This document shows positions 28,104-36,621 of a stretch of DNA of 64,000 bases, piece by piece. Under the pieces are notes generated by a model that saw nothing but the letters and a program-made list of their open reading frames with translations, had not been told where the DNA came from and did no database searches. The translations under genes were made by a program, and so were the position numbers. Origin of the DNA: Reyranellaceae bacterium (GTDB lineage Bacteria > Pseudomonadota > Alphaproteobacteria > Reyranellales > Reyranellaceae); the NCBI GenBank assembly GCA_022844045.1, contig JALHMM010000008.1:46716-110715 (forward strand), read 5' to 3'. Position 1 is the first letter of the stretch. Every line of letters begins with the position of its first letter.

Positions 28104-28151
28104 GTCACGGATTCGTGACCTCTCTCCGCCACCAGAGCCCGATAATCGGGC
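28104..28151. promoter_or_regulatory. Two palindromes upstream of the exported hydrolase
   Basis: GTCACG-GATT-CGTGAC at 28104-28119 and GCCCGAT-A-ATCGGGC at 28137-28151, the second enclosing a GATAAT that could be a -10 box for the gene at 28175. They are candidate operators; the regulator is unknown. Confidence 0.4.
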
Positions 28152-28174
28152 ACCGACCTCGTGAGGGTTCTGCG

Positions 28175-28942
28175 ATGCGACGGCGAGCGTTCCTCGGCAT
28201 GGCGGCGATCACGGCGGGCACGCTGTCCGCGCCGCTCCGCGCCCAGAACGCCCCCATCACCAACGCGCCCGTCACCTTCGTGCTGGTCCATGGCGCCTGG
28301 CACGGCGGCTGGTGCTGGCAATTGGTGACGCCGCTGCTCGAGGCGCGCGGTCACGAGGTGATCGCGCCGACTTTGGCCGGGCTGGGCGAGCGCGCCCGCG
28401 AGCTCAGTGCCGACATCACGCTCGACACGCATATCGACGAGGTCGTCGACCTGCTCGACCGACGGCGCGTGCAGAACGCGGTGCTGGTCGGCCACAGCTA
28501 TGCCGGCGTTGTGATCAGCGGCGTCGCAGACCGCGTACCGCATCGCCTGCGCCGACTGGTCTTCCTCGATGCCGTGGTCGTCGAGAACGGTCAGTCGCTG
28601 GGCGGTGCCCGCGTGACCGGCAGCGCCGCCGCCCTGCCGCCGCTGCCCGCGTCGGCCTTCGGCGTGGTCGACGCCGTTGAGCGCGCCTGGGTCGAAAGCA
28701 ACCTGACGCCGCATCCCGCCAATACCTTCGCCACGCCCCTTCGCCTGACCAATCCGCTGGGCAACGGGCTGCGCTGCATCTATGTCGCCTGCACGCGACC
28801 GGCCATGGCGTCGGTCGGCCGCTACCAGCAGATGGCGCGCTCGCGCCTGGGCTGGCACTTCGAGGAGCTGGCCACCGGCCACGACGCGATGGTCACCGCG
28901 CCAACGCCGCTGGCCAATCTGCTGGTCCGTATCGCGGCCTGA
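28175..28942 (+). CDS. Exported alpha/beta-hydrolase (salicylate esterase/pyrethroid hydrolase type)
   Basis: About 255 aa from the ATG at 28175. The N-terminus MRRRAFLGMAAITAGTLSAPLRAQ resembles a Tat signal. The mature part starts with TFVLVHGAWHGGWCWQLVTPLLEARGHEVIAPTLAGLGERA, and the nucleophile is in AVLVGHSYAGVVISG. FEELATGHDAMVTAPTPLANLLV carries the late histidine. It probably hydrolyses an ester or amide in the periplasm; the substrate is unknown. Confidence 0.92.
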   Translation: MRRRAFLGMAAITAGTLSAPLRAQNAPITNAPVTFVLVHGAWHGGWCWQLVTPLLEARGHEVIAPTLAGLGERARELSADITLDTHIDEVVDLLDRRRVQNAVLVGHSYAGVVISGVADRVPHRLRRLVFLDAVVVENGQSLGGARVTGSAAALPPLPASAFGVVDAVERAWVESNLTPHPANTFATPLRLTNPLGNGLRCIYVACTRPAMASVGRYQQMARSRLGWHFEELATGHDAMVTAPTPLANLLVRIAA

Positions 28943-28991
28943 TCCATCACGACCCGCAGGATCGCGGCTCGGCTGAGTCGGCCCTCCGCCA

Positions 28992-29393
28992 TCACGCGTA
29001 GCCCAGAATGCGCGAGATCATGCGGCCGGGGATGAGCGCGCCGGCGCCCGCGCCGATGATTGCGCCGACATACAGGCCGATGACGAAGCGCCGATGGGCG
29101 CGGATGTTGCCCGCCCGCGCCGCCCAGATCGCCGCGGCGACCATCACCAGCACGGCCACCGACAGGCCGTGGATGAAGCCGAAGGGGCCGACAACCGGAT
29201 CCTTGGTCACGATGAAGAACGAGCTCAGCGCCGCCACGACCATCGAGACCATCCATGTCCGGCCGGTGGCGCGATGCGCCAGCGTGCCCTTGGGCTGCAC
29301 GAACATCCAGATGCCGAGCAGGGCGGCGATCAGCACTGACACCAGATGGACCTTGGTCGCGATCGGCGCGACGGTGAACGGCTCAAGGGTCAT
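28992..29393 (-). CDS. DUF2306-type membrane protein
   Basis: About 133 aa from the ATG at 29393 (MTLEPFTVAPIATKVHLVSVLIA), preceded by AGGGAG. Four TM segments. KGTLAHRATGRTWMVSMVVAALSSFFI and GNIRAHRRFVIGLYVGAII carry the conserved His/Arg pairs of the family. Function unknown. It is divergent from a TetR gene, with twin operator-like repeats between them, so it is probably the TetR target. Confidence 0.82.
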   Translation of the reverse strand: MTLEPFTVAPIATKVHLVSVLIAALLGIWMFVQPKGTLAHRATGRTWMVSMVVAALSSFFIVTKDPVVGPFGFIHGLSVAVLVMVAAAIWAARAGNIRAHRRFVIGLYVGAIIGAGAGALIPGRMISRILGYA

Positions 29394-29445
29394 GGGACGC
29401 TCCCTGGCTCGGGTCGCGGTTGTCGCGGTGCCGTCGAGCCGGTAA

Positions 29446-29492
29446 GTTGTCATCGCCAACATAATCGATCCGGGAATGTTGTCAATGCCAAC
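29446..29492. promoter_or_regulatory. Twin operator-like repeats and promoter between DUF2306 and tetR genes
   Basis: GTTGTCATCGCCAAC (29446-29460) and GTTGTCAATGCCAAC (29478-29492) are 15-mers differing at two positions. Each is an imperfect palindrome, and they lie 32 bp apart (about three helical turns). On the minus strand TTGACA (29485-29480) and TATGTT (29463-29458), 16 nt apart, form a good promoter for the DUF2306 gene that overlaps both repeats. This suits repression by the adjacent TetR protein. Confidence 0.6.
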
Positions 29493-30096
29493 TTCGCGCG
29501 CCCGCCCGAAACCCGCCGACCGCTACCATCACGGCGATCTGCGCGCGGCGCTGCTGCGCGAGGGCGGTCGGGTACTGGCCACATCCGGGCCTAAAGCGCT
29601 CAGCCTGCGCGAGCTGGCGCGCGCGCTGGGTGTATCGCACAACGCCCCCTACAAGCATTTCGCGAACCGTGACGCTTTGCTGGCGGCGCTGGCGGCCGAA
29701 GGCTTTCGCGAGCTCTCCGCCGACAGCCATGAGGCGGCGGCCACCGCGGCGTCGGGCGAGATGATGCTCGCGCGGGCGCTGGCGTACATCGGCTTCGCGC
29801 TGCGCCGCCCGGCGGTGTTCAAGCTGATGTTCTCGCACGATGTCAGCGGCAGCGCCCATGCCGAGCTGGGTGACGCGGCGCGCGCCAGTTTCTTCGCGCT
29901 GCGCCAGGCCGTGGCAGGCGGCGTCGCCGATCGCGCCGCCAACGACACCGCGCTGGCCGCCTGGGCTTTCGTGCATGGCATCGCCCATCTGTTGATCGAT
30001 GGCCAGATTCCCGAGGTCTTGCATGCCGGTCGTTCGCCCGAAGAGCTGGCGCGCGATATGTTGCGTGCCTATGGCCGGCCGCGACGCGAAAGCTGA
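29485..30096 (+). CDS. TetR/AcrR-family transcriptional regulator
   Basis: About 203 aa from the ATG at 29485, with GGGA 9 nt upstream; an ATG at 29476 is possible. The N-terminal HTH domain reads YHHGDLRAALLREGGRVLATSGPKALSLRELARALGVSHNAPYKHFANRDALLAALA. The C-terminal ligand domain resembles the TetR_C_33-type (FALRRPAVFKLMFSHDVSG, WAFVHGIAHLLIDGQIP). It probably represses the divergent DUF2306 gene and itself. Confidence 0.93.
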   Translation: MPTSRARPKPADRYHHGDLRAALLREGGRVLATSGPKALSLRELARALGVSHNAPYKHFANRDALLAALAAEGFRELSADSHEAAATAASGEMMLARALAYIGFALRRPAVFKLMFSHDVSGSAHAELGDAARASFFALRQAVAGGVADRAANDTALAAWAFVHGIAHLLIDGQIPEVLHAGRSPEELARDMLRAYGRPRRES

Positions 30097-30187
30097 CGCG
30101 GATGTGACGTGGACGATCACGCGGCCGTCCCGCAGACTACGTCACCGTCCGGCGCAGACCCGGACGCCCAGGGAGAGAGATCGAGCC

Positions 30188-31168
30188 ATGTCCACCCGTC
30201 ACTACGGCCGCCGCCGCGCCATCGCGCTGGGCGCGGCCAGCCTCGTCGCCGCCCCTGCCATCGTGACCGCGCAAGCGGTGTGGAAGCCAGACCGGCCGAT
30301 CACCGTCTACAACCCGCTGGCCGCGGGCGGCGTCACCGACGTGCATCTGCGCTTCCTTGGCGAGCGCGTCTCGAAGCTGCTCGGCCAGCAGGTGATCGTC
30401 GACGTCAAGGCCGGTGCCGCGGCGACCTTGGCGGCCGCACAGATGCTGAACGTCAAGCCCGACGGCCACACGATCGCCTGCATGACGATCAACAGCCTGC
30501 GCTATCCGCACTACCAGCAGACCAACTGGCATCCGCTGCGCGACTTCACTTACATCCTGGGCCTGTCGGCCTACACCTTTGGTGTCGTCTGCAAGGCGGA
30601 TGCGCCGTGGAAGACGATCGACGACCTCATCGCCGCCGGCAAGAAGGAGCCGGAAAAGTACAACTACGGCACGTCCGGCATCGGCGGCACCGGCCACCTG
30701 CTGATGATCGAGACCGAGCAGGCGACCGGCGCGAAGTTCACCCACGTGCCCTACAAGGGCGGCGCCGAATGGATGCAGGCGCTGCTCGGCGGCCACATCC
30801 ATTTCGTGCCTGACGGTGCGCAGTGGGCGCCTTTCGTCGACAACGGCCAGGTCCGGGTGCTGGCGATGGCGACCGAGAAGCGTTTTCCGAAGTATCCCGA
30901 CACGCCGACCTTGGTGGAGCGCGGCATCAACGCCGTCGCGCACAGCCCCTACGGCCTTGTCGGTCCCAAGGACCTACCGGCGGGAATCGTCGGCGTGCTG
31001 CACGACGCCTTCAAGCAGGCGATGGACGATCCCGCGCACCAGCCGCTGCTCGATCGCTACATCCAGGTGCCGTGGTACAAGAGCCCGGCCGAGTACCGCG
31101 CCTTCGCCGAGAAATACTTCGCCGAAGTCCGGCCGGTGCTGGTCAAGGCCGGTTTGGCGAAGGACTGA
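30188..31168 (+). CDS. TctC/Bug-family receptor (tandem copy 1)
   Basis: About 326 aa from the ATG at 30188 with GAGAGA upstream. Twin-arginine-like signal (RRRAIALGAASLVAAPAIVTAQA), then PITVYNPLAAGGVTDVHLRFLGERVSKLLGQ, NYGTSGIGGTGHLLMIETEQATG and VPYKGGAEWMQALLGGHIHFV. It should bind a small carboxylate in the periplasm. It is closely related to the next gene (42 of 49 residues identical around the VPYKGGAEWM block), so the two arose by tandem duplication. No membrane subunits are nearby. Confidence 0.93.
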   Translation: MSTRHYGRRRAIALGAASLVAAPAIVTAQAVWKPDRPITVYNPLAAGGVTDVHLRFLGERVSKLLGQQVIVDVKAGAAATLAAAQMLNVKPDGHTIACMTINSLRYPHYQQTNWHPLRDFTYILGLSAYTFGVVCKADAPWKTIDDLIAAGKKEPEKYNYGTSGIGGTGHLLMIETEQATGAKFTHVPYKGGAEWMQALLGGHIHFVPDGAQWAPFVDNGQVRVLAMATEKRFPKYPDTPTLVERGINAVAHSPYGLVGPKDLPAGIVGVLHDAFKQAMDDPAHQPLLDRYIQVPWYKSPAEYRAFAEKYFAEVRPVLVKAGLAKD

Positions 31169-31282
31169 TCTGCATCGGCGTCGCTCGCGGCGCGAAACGG
31201 CGGGACGCCAACACATGGACGGCGGAGGGCGCGCGGATAAAGTCAGCGTCTTCACGCCAACCTGACATCCGGAGTTCCGCCC

Positions 31283-32272
31283 GTGTCCCCAAAGTCGCGT
31301 ACCCCGATCGGCCGTCGCCACGTGCTCGCGCTTGGCGCCGCGGCCACGCTCGCCGCACCGCAGATCGCACGCGGCCAGGCGCGCTGGAAGCCCGATCGGC
31401 CGATCACGATCTACAATCCCTTCGCCGCGGGCGGCGCCACCGACATCCACATGCGCTTCCTCGCGGAGCGCGTCACCAAGCTCCTGGGCCAGCAGGCGCT
31501 CGTCGACATCAAGGCGGGCGCGGCCGGCACGCTGGCGCCCGCGCAGATCGTGCACGCCAAGCCTGATGGCCATCTGCTGGCCTGCATGAGCATCAACAGC
31601 CTGCGCTATCCGCACTACCAGGACGTCCCCTGGCACCCGCTGCGCGACTTCACCTACATCACGGGCCTGTCGTCCTACACGCTGGGCATCGTCGTGCGCA
31701 GCGACGCGCCGTGGCAGACCATCGAGGACCTGATCGCCGCCGGGAAGAAGGAGCCGGAGAAGTACAACTACGGCACCTCGGGGGTCGGCGGCTCGGGCCA
31801 GCTGATGATGATCGAGGTCGATCAGGCGACCGGCGCGACGTTCACCCACGTGCCATACAAGGGCGGCGCGGAGTGGATGCAGGCGCTGCTCGGCGGCCAC
31901 ATCCACTTCCTCGCCGACGCCGCGCAATGGGCGCCCTTCGTCGACAACGGCCAATGCCGCATCCTCGCCATGGCGACCGAGGCGCGCATTCCCAAGTACC
32001 CGAATGCGCCGACCTTGAAGGAGCGTGGCATCAACGCCATCGCGCACAGCCCCTATGGCCTGGTCGGGCCGAAGAACATGCCGGAAGCGATCACCCAGAC
32101 CCTGCACGAGGCCTTCGCCGAGGCGACCAACGATCCGGGCCTGCAGCCGTTGCTCGATCGCTTCATCCAGGTGCCGTGGCGCAAGAACCCCGCCGAGTAT
32201 CGCGCCTATGCCGAGGGCTATTTCAACAGCGTCAAGCCGCTGCTGATCAAGGCCGGCCTCGCCAAGGCCTGA
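31283..32272 (+). CDS. TctC/Bug-family receptor (tandem copy 2)
   Basis: 329 aa from the GTG at 31283, with GGAG 8 nt upstream. Signal IGRRHVLALGAAATLAAPQIARGQA, then PITIYNPFAAGGATDIHMRFLAERVTKLLGQQ and VPYKGGAEWMQALLGGHIHFLAD. It is a paralogue of the upstream receptor and is followed by a CoA transferase gene. In this family such a pair suggests uptake of a carboxylate that is then activated to a CoA thioester; this is inference from position. Confidence 0.93.
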   Translation: MSPKSRTPIGRRHVLALGAAATLAAPQIARGQARWKPDRPITIYNPFAAGGATDIHMRFLAERVTKLLGQQALVDIKAGAAGTLAPAQIVHAKPDGHLLACMSINSLRYPHYQDVPWHPLRDFTYITGLSSYTLGIVVRSDAPWQTIEDLIAAGKKEPEKYNYGTSGVGGSGQLMMIEVDQATGATFTHVPYKGGAEWMQALLGGHIHFLADAAQWAPFVDNGQCRILAMATEARIPKYPNAPTLKERGINAIAHSPYGLVGPKNMPEAITQTLHEAFAEATNDPGLQPLLDRFIQVPWRKNPAEYRAYAEGYFNSVKPLLIKAGLAKA

Positions 32273-32296
32273 CGCCGCACGCCCTGGTGCTATCAT
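32269..32296 (+). promoter_or_regulatory. Candidate promoter for the CoA transferase gene
   Basis: CTGACG at 32269-32274 and TATCAT at 32291-32296 with 16 nt between them, 31 nt before the ATG at 32328. The -35 hexamer overlaps the TGA stop of the upstream receptor gene. Confidence 0.4.
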
Positions 32297-32327
32297 CGTC
32301 CGCGACGAGCCAAGGGCGGAGCGGACG

Positions 32328-33578
32328 ATGACAGCGGGCATTCGACAGCGGGACTACACGCCGGGTGCCAAGGCCCCGCTGGCCGGCGTGCGCGTGCTGG
32401 ATCTGTCGCGGCTGGTGGCGGGCAACACGCTGACCCAGGTGCTGGGCGATTTCGGCGCCGAGGTGATCAAGGTCGAGCCGCCGGCCGGCGACACGCTGCG
32501 TGGCTGGAAGGTCAAGGACGTCGAGACCAACTGGAAGATCTACGCCCGCAACAAGAAGAGCCTCGGGCTCGAGCTACGCAAGCCGGCGGCGCGCAAGCTG
32601 CTGCTCGATCTCGTGCCCTCGGCCCAGATGTTCGTCGAGAGCTTCCGTGTCGGCACCTTGGAGAAAATGGGGCTGGGGCCCGACGTGCTGCTGGCGCGCA
32701 ACCCCAAGCTGGTGATCGTGCGCATCTCCGGCTGGGGCCAGAGCGGCCCCTACGCCAAGCGTCCCGGCTTCGGCACCCTGGTCGAGGGCATGTCCGGCTT
32801 CGCCTCGTTCAACGGCTTCGGCGATCGCGAGCCGGTGCTGCCGCCGATCTATCTCGCCGATACTATCGCGGGCCTCTACGGCGCCTCGGGCGCGATGATC
32901 GCGCTGCGTGAGGTCGAGCTGAACGGCGGCAAGGGCCAGGTGATCGACCTGCCGCTGCTCGATCCGATCTTCGCCGTGCTGGGACCACAGGCCGCGAACT
33001 ACCGGCTGAACGGCAAGGTCAAGCCGCGCACCGGCAGCCGCTCGACGACCTCCGCGCCACGCAACGCCTACAGGACCAAGGACGGTCTTTATGTCTGCCT
33101 GTCGGCCTCGACGCAGAAGATGGCCGAGCGCGTGCTGCGATCGATCGGCCGCGACGATCTCAACCACGATCCGCGCTACATGACCAACGCCGCGCGCGTG
33201 CAGCACGCCCCGGATCTCGACGCCATCATCGGCGCCTTCGTCGCCGAGCGCACCCAGGCCGAGAACGTCGCCTTCTTCGAGAAGGCCGAGGTCACCATCG
33301 GCCCGATCTACGACGTGCGCCAGATCCTCGAGGATCCGCACATCCTCGAGCGCGAGCTGGTCGCCGACTATCCCGATTCCGAGATGGGGCAGTTTCCCAT
33401 GCACCACGTCGTGCCGCGGCTGGGCGGCACGCCGGCCTCGATCCGCACACCGGCGCCGAGCATCGGCCAGCACAACCGCGCGCTGCTCAACGAACTGGGT
33501 ATCGACGATGCGGCCTATGCGGCGCTGAAAGCCGAAGGCGCCGTCACCGAAGGCGGCGCTGGCGGTGGCGAGGAGTAA
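32328..33578 (+). CDS. CaiB/BaiF-family (family III) CoA transferase
   Basis: 416 aa. GVRVLDLSRLVAGNTLTQVLGDFGAEVIKVEPPAGD is the canonical N-terminal block with the aspartate/CoA-binding region, and RNKKSLGLELRKPAARKLLLDLV follows. GQSGPYAKRPGFGTLVEGMSGFASFNG surrounds the catalytic Asp region typical of the family. It moves CoA between acids in the cytoplasm; substrates are unknown. The upstream TctC pair suggests a shared carboxylate-use pathway. It has GGAG 7-10 nt before the ATG. Confidence 0.92.
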   Translation: MTAGIRQRDYTPGAKAPLAGVRVLDLSRLVAGNTLTQVLGDFGAEVIKVEPPAGDTLRGWKVKDVETNWKIYARNKKSLGLELRKPAARKLLLDLVPSAQMFVESFRVGTLEKMGLGPDVLLARNPKLVIVRISGWGQSGPYAKRPGFGTLVEGMSGFASFNGFGDREPVLPPIYLADTIAGLYGASGAMIALREVELNGGKGQVIDLPLLDPIFAVLGPQAANYRLNGKVKPRTGSRSTTSAPRNAYRTKDGLYVCLSASTQKMAERVLRSIGRDDLNHDPRYMTNAARVQHAPDLDAIIGAFVAERTQAENVAFFEKAEVTIGPIYDVRQILEDPHILERELVADYPDSEMGQFPMHHVVPRLGGTPASIRTPAPSIGQHNRALLNELGIDDAAYAALKAEGAVTEGGAGGGEE

Positions 33579-33590
33579 GCTAAAATTCTG

Positions 33591-33692
33591 TCGTCCTGAG
33601 CGTAGCGAAGGACCTCTCGGTATCGCGGTCACTCACTTGCGGTGAGGTCGTTCGCACCACCGCAAGGTTCTTCGCTGCGCTCAGAACGACGA
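33591..33692. repeat. Interspersed palindromic repeat, family C (copy 1)
   Basis: Left arm TCGTCCTGAGCGTAGCGAAG and right arm CTTCGCTGCGCTCAGAACGA are near-complementary and enclose about 60 nt with a GGTATCGCGGTCACTC core at 33619-33634. The same core occurs inverted in the copy at 45506-45608. It lies between the convergent CoA transferase and phaB genes, where the hairpin could also end transcription. Confidence 0.8.
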
Positions 33693-33702
33693 AGCTTGTG
33701 CC

Positions 33703-34425
33703 TCAGTACATATGCTGGCCGCCGTTGATGCTGAGCGTCGAGCCGGTGATGAAGCCGGCGTCGTCGGCGACCAGGAACAGCACGCCGCGGGCGATCTCGT
33801 CGGCCTTGCCGAGACGGCCGACAGGGATTTTTGCGACAATTTTCTCGAGCACGTTGGCCGGCACGGCCGAGACCATGTCGGTATCGGTGTAGCCGGGCGC
33901 GATGGCGTTGACCGTGATGCCCTTGGCGGCGCCTTCCTGGGCCAGCGCCTTGGTGAAGCCGTGGATGCCCGACTTGGCGGCGGCGTAGTTCACCTGGCCG
34001 TACTGGCCGCCCTGGCCGTTGATCGAGCCGATGTTGACGATGCGGCCGAAGCCGCGCGTGTTCATGCCGTCCCACACCGCCTTGCAGACGTTGAAGCAGG
34101 AGCCGAGGTTGGTGTTCATCACCTGGTCCCAGTTCTCGCGCGTCAGGCGCCGCATGGTGGCGTCGCGCGTGATGCCGGCGTTGTTGACCACCACGTCGAT
34201 CGGACCCAGGTCCTTCTCGATCTGGGCCACCGCCGCGGTCACGGCGGCGAAGTCGCCGACGTCGAACTTGTAGACCGGGATGCCGGTCTCTTCCTTGAAC
34301 TGGCTCGCCGCGACGTCGTTGCCGGCGTAGTTCGCCGCCACGACATAGCCGCGCAGCTTCAGCATCCTGGAGATCGCCGCGCCGATGCCGCGGGTGCCGC
34401 CTGTGACCAATGCAACACGATCCAT
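33703..34425 (-). CDS. phaB: Acetoacetyl-CoA reductase (PhaB)
   Basis: 240 aa short-chain dehydrogenase. ALVTGGTRGIGAAISRML is the NADP motif, VVNNAGITRDATMRRLTRENWDQVMNTNL contains the NNAG and the family-typical ITRD, and NYAAAKSGIHGFTKALAQE holds the YxxxK catalytic pair. The end, TGSTLSINGGQHMY, is typical of PhaB. It reduces acetoacetyl-CoA to (R)-3-hydroxybutyryl-CoA for polyhydroxybutyrate. The ATG at 34425 has GGGAGG upstream. phaA is 4 kb away and phaZ 22 kb away. Confidence 0.95.
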   Translation of the reverse strand: MDRVALVTGGTRGIGAAISRMLKLRGYVVAANYAGNDVAASQFKEETGIPVYKFDVGDFAAVTAAVAQIEKDLGPIDVVVNNAGITRDATMRRLTRENWDQVMNTNLGSCFNVCKAVWDGMNTRGFGRIVNIGSINGQGGQYGQVNYAAAKSGIHGFTKALAQEGAAKGITVNAIAPGYTDTDMVSAVPANVLEKIVAKIPVGRLGKADEIARGVLFLVADDAGFITGSTLSINGGQHMY

Positions 34426-34480
34426 GGTTTTCCTCCCGAGCCGTCTTGTGCGCTAGTGTTCCCTGAAAGCGGCCGCGTTG

Positions 34481-35413
34481 CTAGTCGCCAATCGGCGCCA
34501 CGACAACAGCGGGAGCGCCCGCGCGCCCACGTGTCGCGAATGAGCGTTCAGGCTCGGCGCTCGCGCCGGCCACGAAGGCGCCGAGCGCGCTCGACACGAA
34601 GGCGTCGCGCCGACGGATGAAGACGGTGCGCACCATCGCCTCGGTGCGCGGCAGCGGATGCACGGCCACGCGGTCGGCGTCCCACACCCGGCCGGCGAGC
34701 TGGCGGGGCAGCAGGGTGATGCCGATACCGGCGGCGACGCAGCTGAAGATCGCTTCGAGCGTACCGAACTCCAGCAGGCGGGTGGAGACCACGCCGCGCC
34801 GCGCCAGCACGTGCTCCAGCCGCTGGCGATAGGAACAGCCGGCGCGCAGCACGATCAACTTCAGGTCGCGCCGCCCCGCCAGCTCGTCGAGCGAGGCGAG
34901 ATCGCGGCCACTGAAGACCGCCAGCTCCTCGCGGAACACCGGCTCCTCCCGTAGTTCAGGATGATCGACCGGGCCGGCGACGAAGGCGCCCTCGACACGG
35001 CGCTCCAGCACCATTTCGATGAGCTCCACCGTGGTGCCGGCGCGCACCACGAGATCGACATCGGGCCACTCGGCGGCGAAGCGCGCCAGCGGCTGGGCCA
35101 GCCGCAGCGCGGCCGTGGTCTCGAGCGTGCCAACGGTCAGCATGCCCGACGGTGTGCCGTCGTCGCGCGCCGCGCGCGCCGCGTCGTCGAGCAGATGCGC
35201 CACCTTGCCGGCATAGGGCAGCAGGCGCTGACCGGCGGCGGTCAGCGCCACGCCGCGGCTGTGGCGGTCGAACAGCGGCGCGCCCAGCTCGGCCTCCAGC
35301 GCCCGCACCCGCGCGGTGACGTTGGACTGCACGGTGTTGAGCGCCTGGGCGGCGCGGTTCATGCCGCCCAGCCGCGCCACCGCCTCGAACACGCGAAGAT
35401 CGGACGCGTCCAT
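34481..35413 (-). CDS. LysR-family transcriptional regulator
   Basis: 310 aa. The winged HTH is at the N-terminus (LRVFEAVARLGGMNRAAQALNTVQSNVTARVRALEAELGAPLFDRHSRG). The effector domain follows (GMLTVGTLETTAALRLAQPLARFAAEWPDVDLVV; LEAIFSCVAAGIGITLLPRQLAG). It is divergent from the nitronate monooxygenase gene across 113 nt that contains LysR-type motifs, so it probably controls that gene and itself. The inducer is unknown. Confidence 0.93.
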   Translation of the reverse strand: MDASDLRVFEAVARLGGMNRAAQALNTVQSNVTARVRALEAELGAPLFDRHSRGVALTAAGQRLLPYAGKVAHLLDDAARAARDDGTPSGMLTVGTLETTAALRLAQPLARFAAEWPDVDLVVRAGTTVELIEMVLERRVEGAFVAGPVDHPELREEPVFREELAVFSGRDLASLDELAGRRDLKLIVLRAGCSYRQRLEHVLARRGVVSTRLLEFGTLEAIFSCVAAGIGITLLPRQLAGRVWDADRVAVHPLPRTEAMVRTVFIRRRDAFVSSALGAFVAGASAEPERSFATRGRAGAPAVVVAPIGD

Positions 35414-35429
35414 CAGAGGCTCCGAAAGC

Positions 35430-35477
35430 TATCTTCCAGAACGATAACATCGATCTCATCAAATCGCTTCCGATAAT
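35430..35477 (+). promoter_or_regulatory. LysR-type box and -10-like sequence between lysR and NMO genes
   Basis: TATC-N9-GATA at 35430-35446 fits an LTTR box (ATC-N9-GAT). ATCG-CTTC-CGAT lies at 35463-35474, overlapping GATAAT at 35472-35477, a possible -10. No good -35 is present, as expected for an activator-dependent promoter. Confidence 0.4.
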
Positions 35478-35526
35478 GCATTGGCACGCCTACCTTGGCG
35501 ATCGACTAGCCATTCTGGAGTCGCTT

Positions 35527-36603
35527 ATGTGGCCTGACCGCCGCCTCCTCGACCTCATCGGCATCGAGCATCCGATCCTGCTGGCGCCCATGGCCGGCTC
35601 CGGCACCCCAGCGCTAGGCGCGGCGGTCAGCGAGGCGGGCGGCCTGGGCTCACTGGCCTGCGCCATGTCGACCACCGACCAGATCCGCGCCGGCGTCGGC
35701 GTGATCCGCCAGCGCACCGACAAGCCGTTCAACGTCAACTTCTTCGTCCACAAGCCGCCGGTGCCGGACGCCGCGCGCGAGGCGGCGTGGCGCAAGTCGC
35801 TGGGCGCCTACTACGCCGAGTTCGGCATCGACCCGTCAAAGATCCCCGAAGGCCCCGGCCGCGCGCCCTTCGACGAGGCGGCCTGTGAGCTGATGGTCGA
35901 GCTCAAGCCGAAGGTAGTGAGCTTCCATTTCGGCCTGCCGGAGAAGCGGCTGTTCGAGCGCGTGAAGAACGCCGGCTGCGTCACGCTCAGCTCGGCGACC
36001 ACGGTCGAGGAGGCGCGCTGGCTCGAGGACCATGGCGTCGACGCGATCATCGCCCAGGGCAACGAGGCCGGCGGCCATCGCGGCATGTTTCTGACCGGGG
36101 ACATCGCCGCCCAGCCCGGCACCTTCGCGCTGGTGCCGCAGATCGTCGACGCGGTGAAGGTACCGGTGATCGCCGCCGGCGGCATCGCCGACGCGCGCGG
36201 CGTGGTCGCGGCGCTGGCGTTGGGCGCGAGCGCGGCGCAGATCGGCACCGCCTATCTGCTCTGCGACGAGGCCGGCACCAGCCCGATCCATCGCGCGGCG
36301 TTGAAGGCGGCGCGCGCCGACCAGACCTCGCTGACCAACATCTTCACCGGTCGGCCGGCGCGCGGCTTGCTCAACCGGGTGATGCGCGAACACGGCCCGA
36401 TCAGCCCGCACGCGCCCGCCTTCCCGCTGGCGACATCGGGCATCAGCCCACTGCGCAGCGCGGCCGAGGCCAAGGGCTCGGGCGATTTCTCGCCGCTGTG
36501 GTCGGGTCAGGCGGCGCCGCTGAGCGAGGGAGGGCCGGCCGCCGAGTTCACGCGGAAGCTGGTCGAAGGAGCACGCGAGCGAATGAAGACACTCGCGCAC
36601 TGA
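35527..36603 (+). CDS. Nitronate monooxygenase (2-nitropropane dioxygenase family)
   Basis: About 358 aa from the ATG at 35527; an upstream start at 35476 lies in the regulatory region. FMN-barrel features: IEHPILLAPMAGSGTPALGAAVSEAGGLGSLACA, FNVNFFVHKPP, IIAQGNEAGGHRGMFLT (with the family His), VPVIAAGGIADARGVVAALALGASAAQIGTAYLLCDE. It oxidises alkyl nitronates such as propionate 3-nitronate. The C-terminus AEFTRKLVEGARERMKTLAH has a decayed duplicate at 38482-38585, beyond the cyclase gene. Confidence 0.94.
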   Translation: MWPDRRLLDLIGIEHPILLAPMAGSGTPALGAAVSEAGGLGSLACAMSTTDQIRAGVGVIRQRTDKPFNVNFFVHKPPVPDAAREAAWRKSLGAYYAEFGIDPSKIPEGPGRAPFDEAACELMVELKPKVVSFHFGLPEKRLFERVKNAGCVTLSSATTVEEARWLEDHGVDAIIAQGNEAGGHRGMFLTGDIAAQPGTFALVPQIVDAVKVPVIAAGGIADARGVVAALALGASAAQIGTAYLLCDEAGTSPIHRAALKAARADQTSLTNIFTGRPARGLLNRVMREHGPISPHAPAFPLATSGISPLRSAAEAKGSGDFSPLWSGQAAPLSEGGPAAEFTRKLVEGARERMKTLAH

Positions 36604-36621
36604 AACGACGACCGGAAGCGC

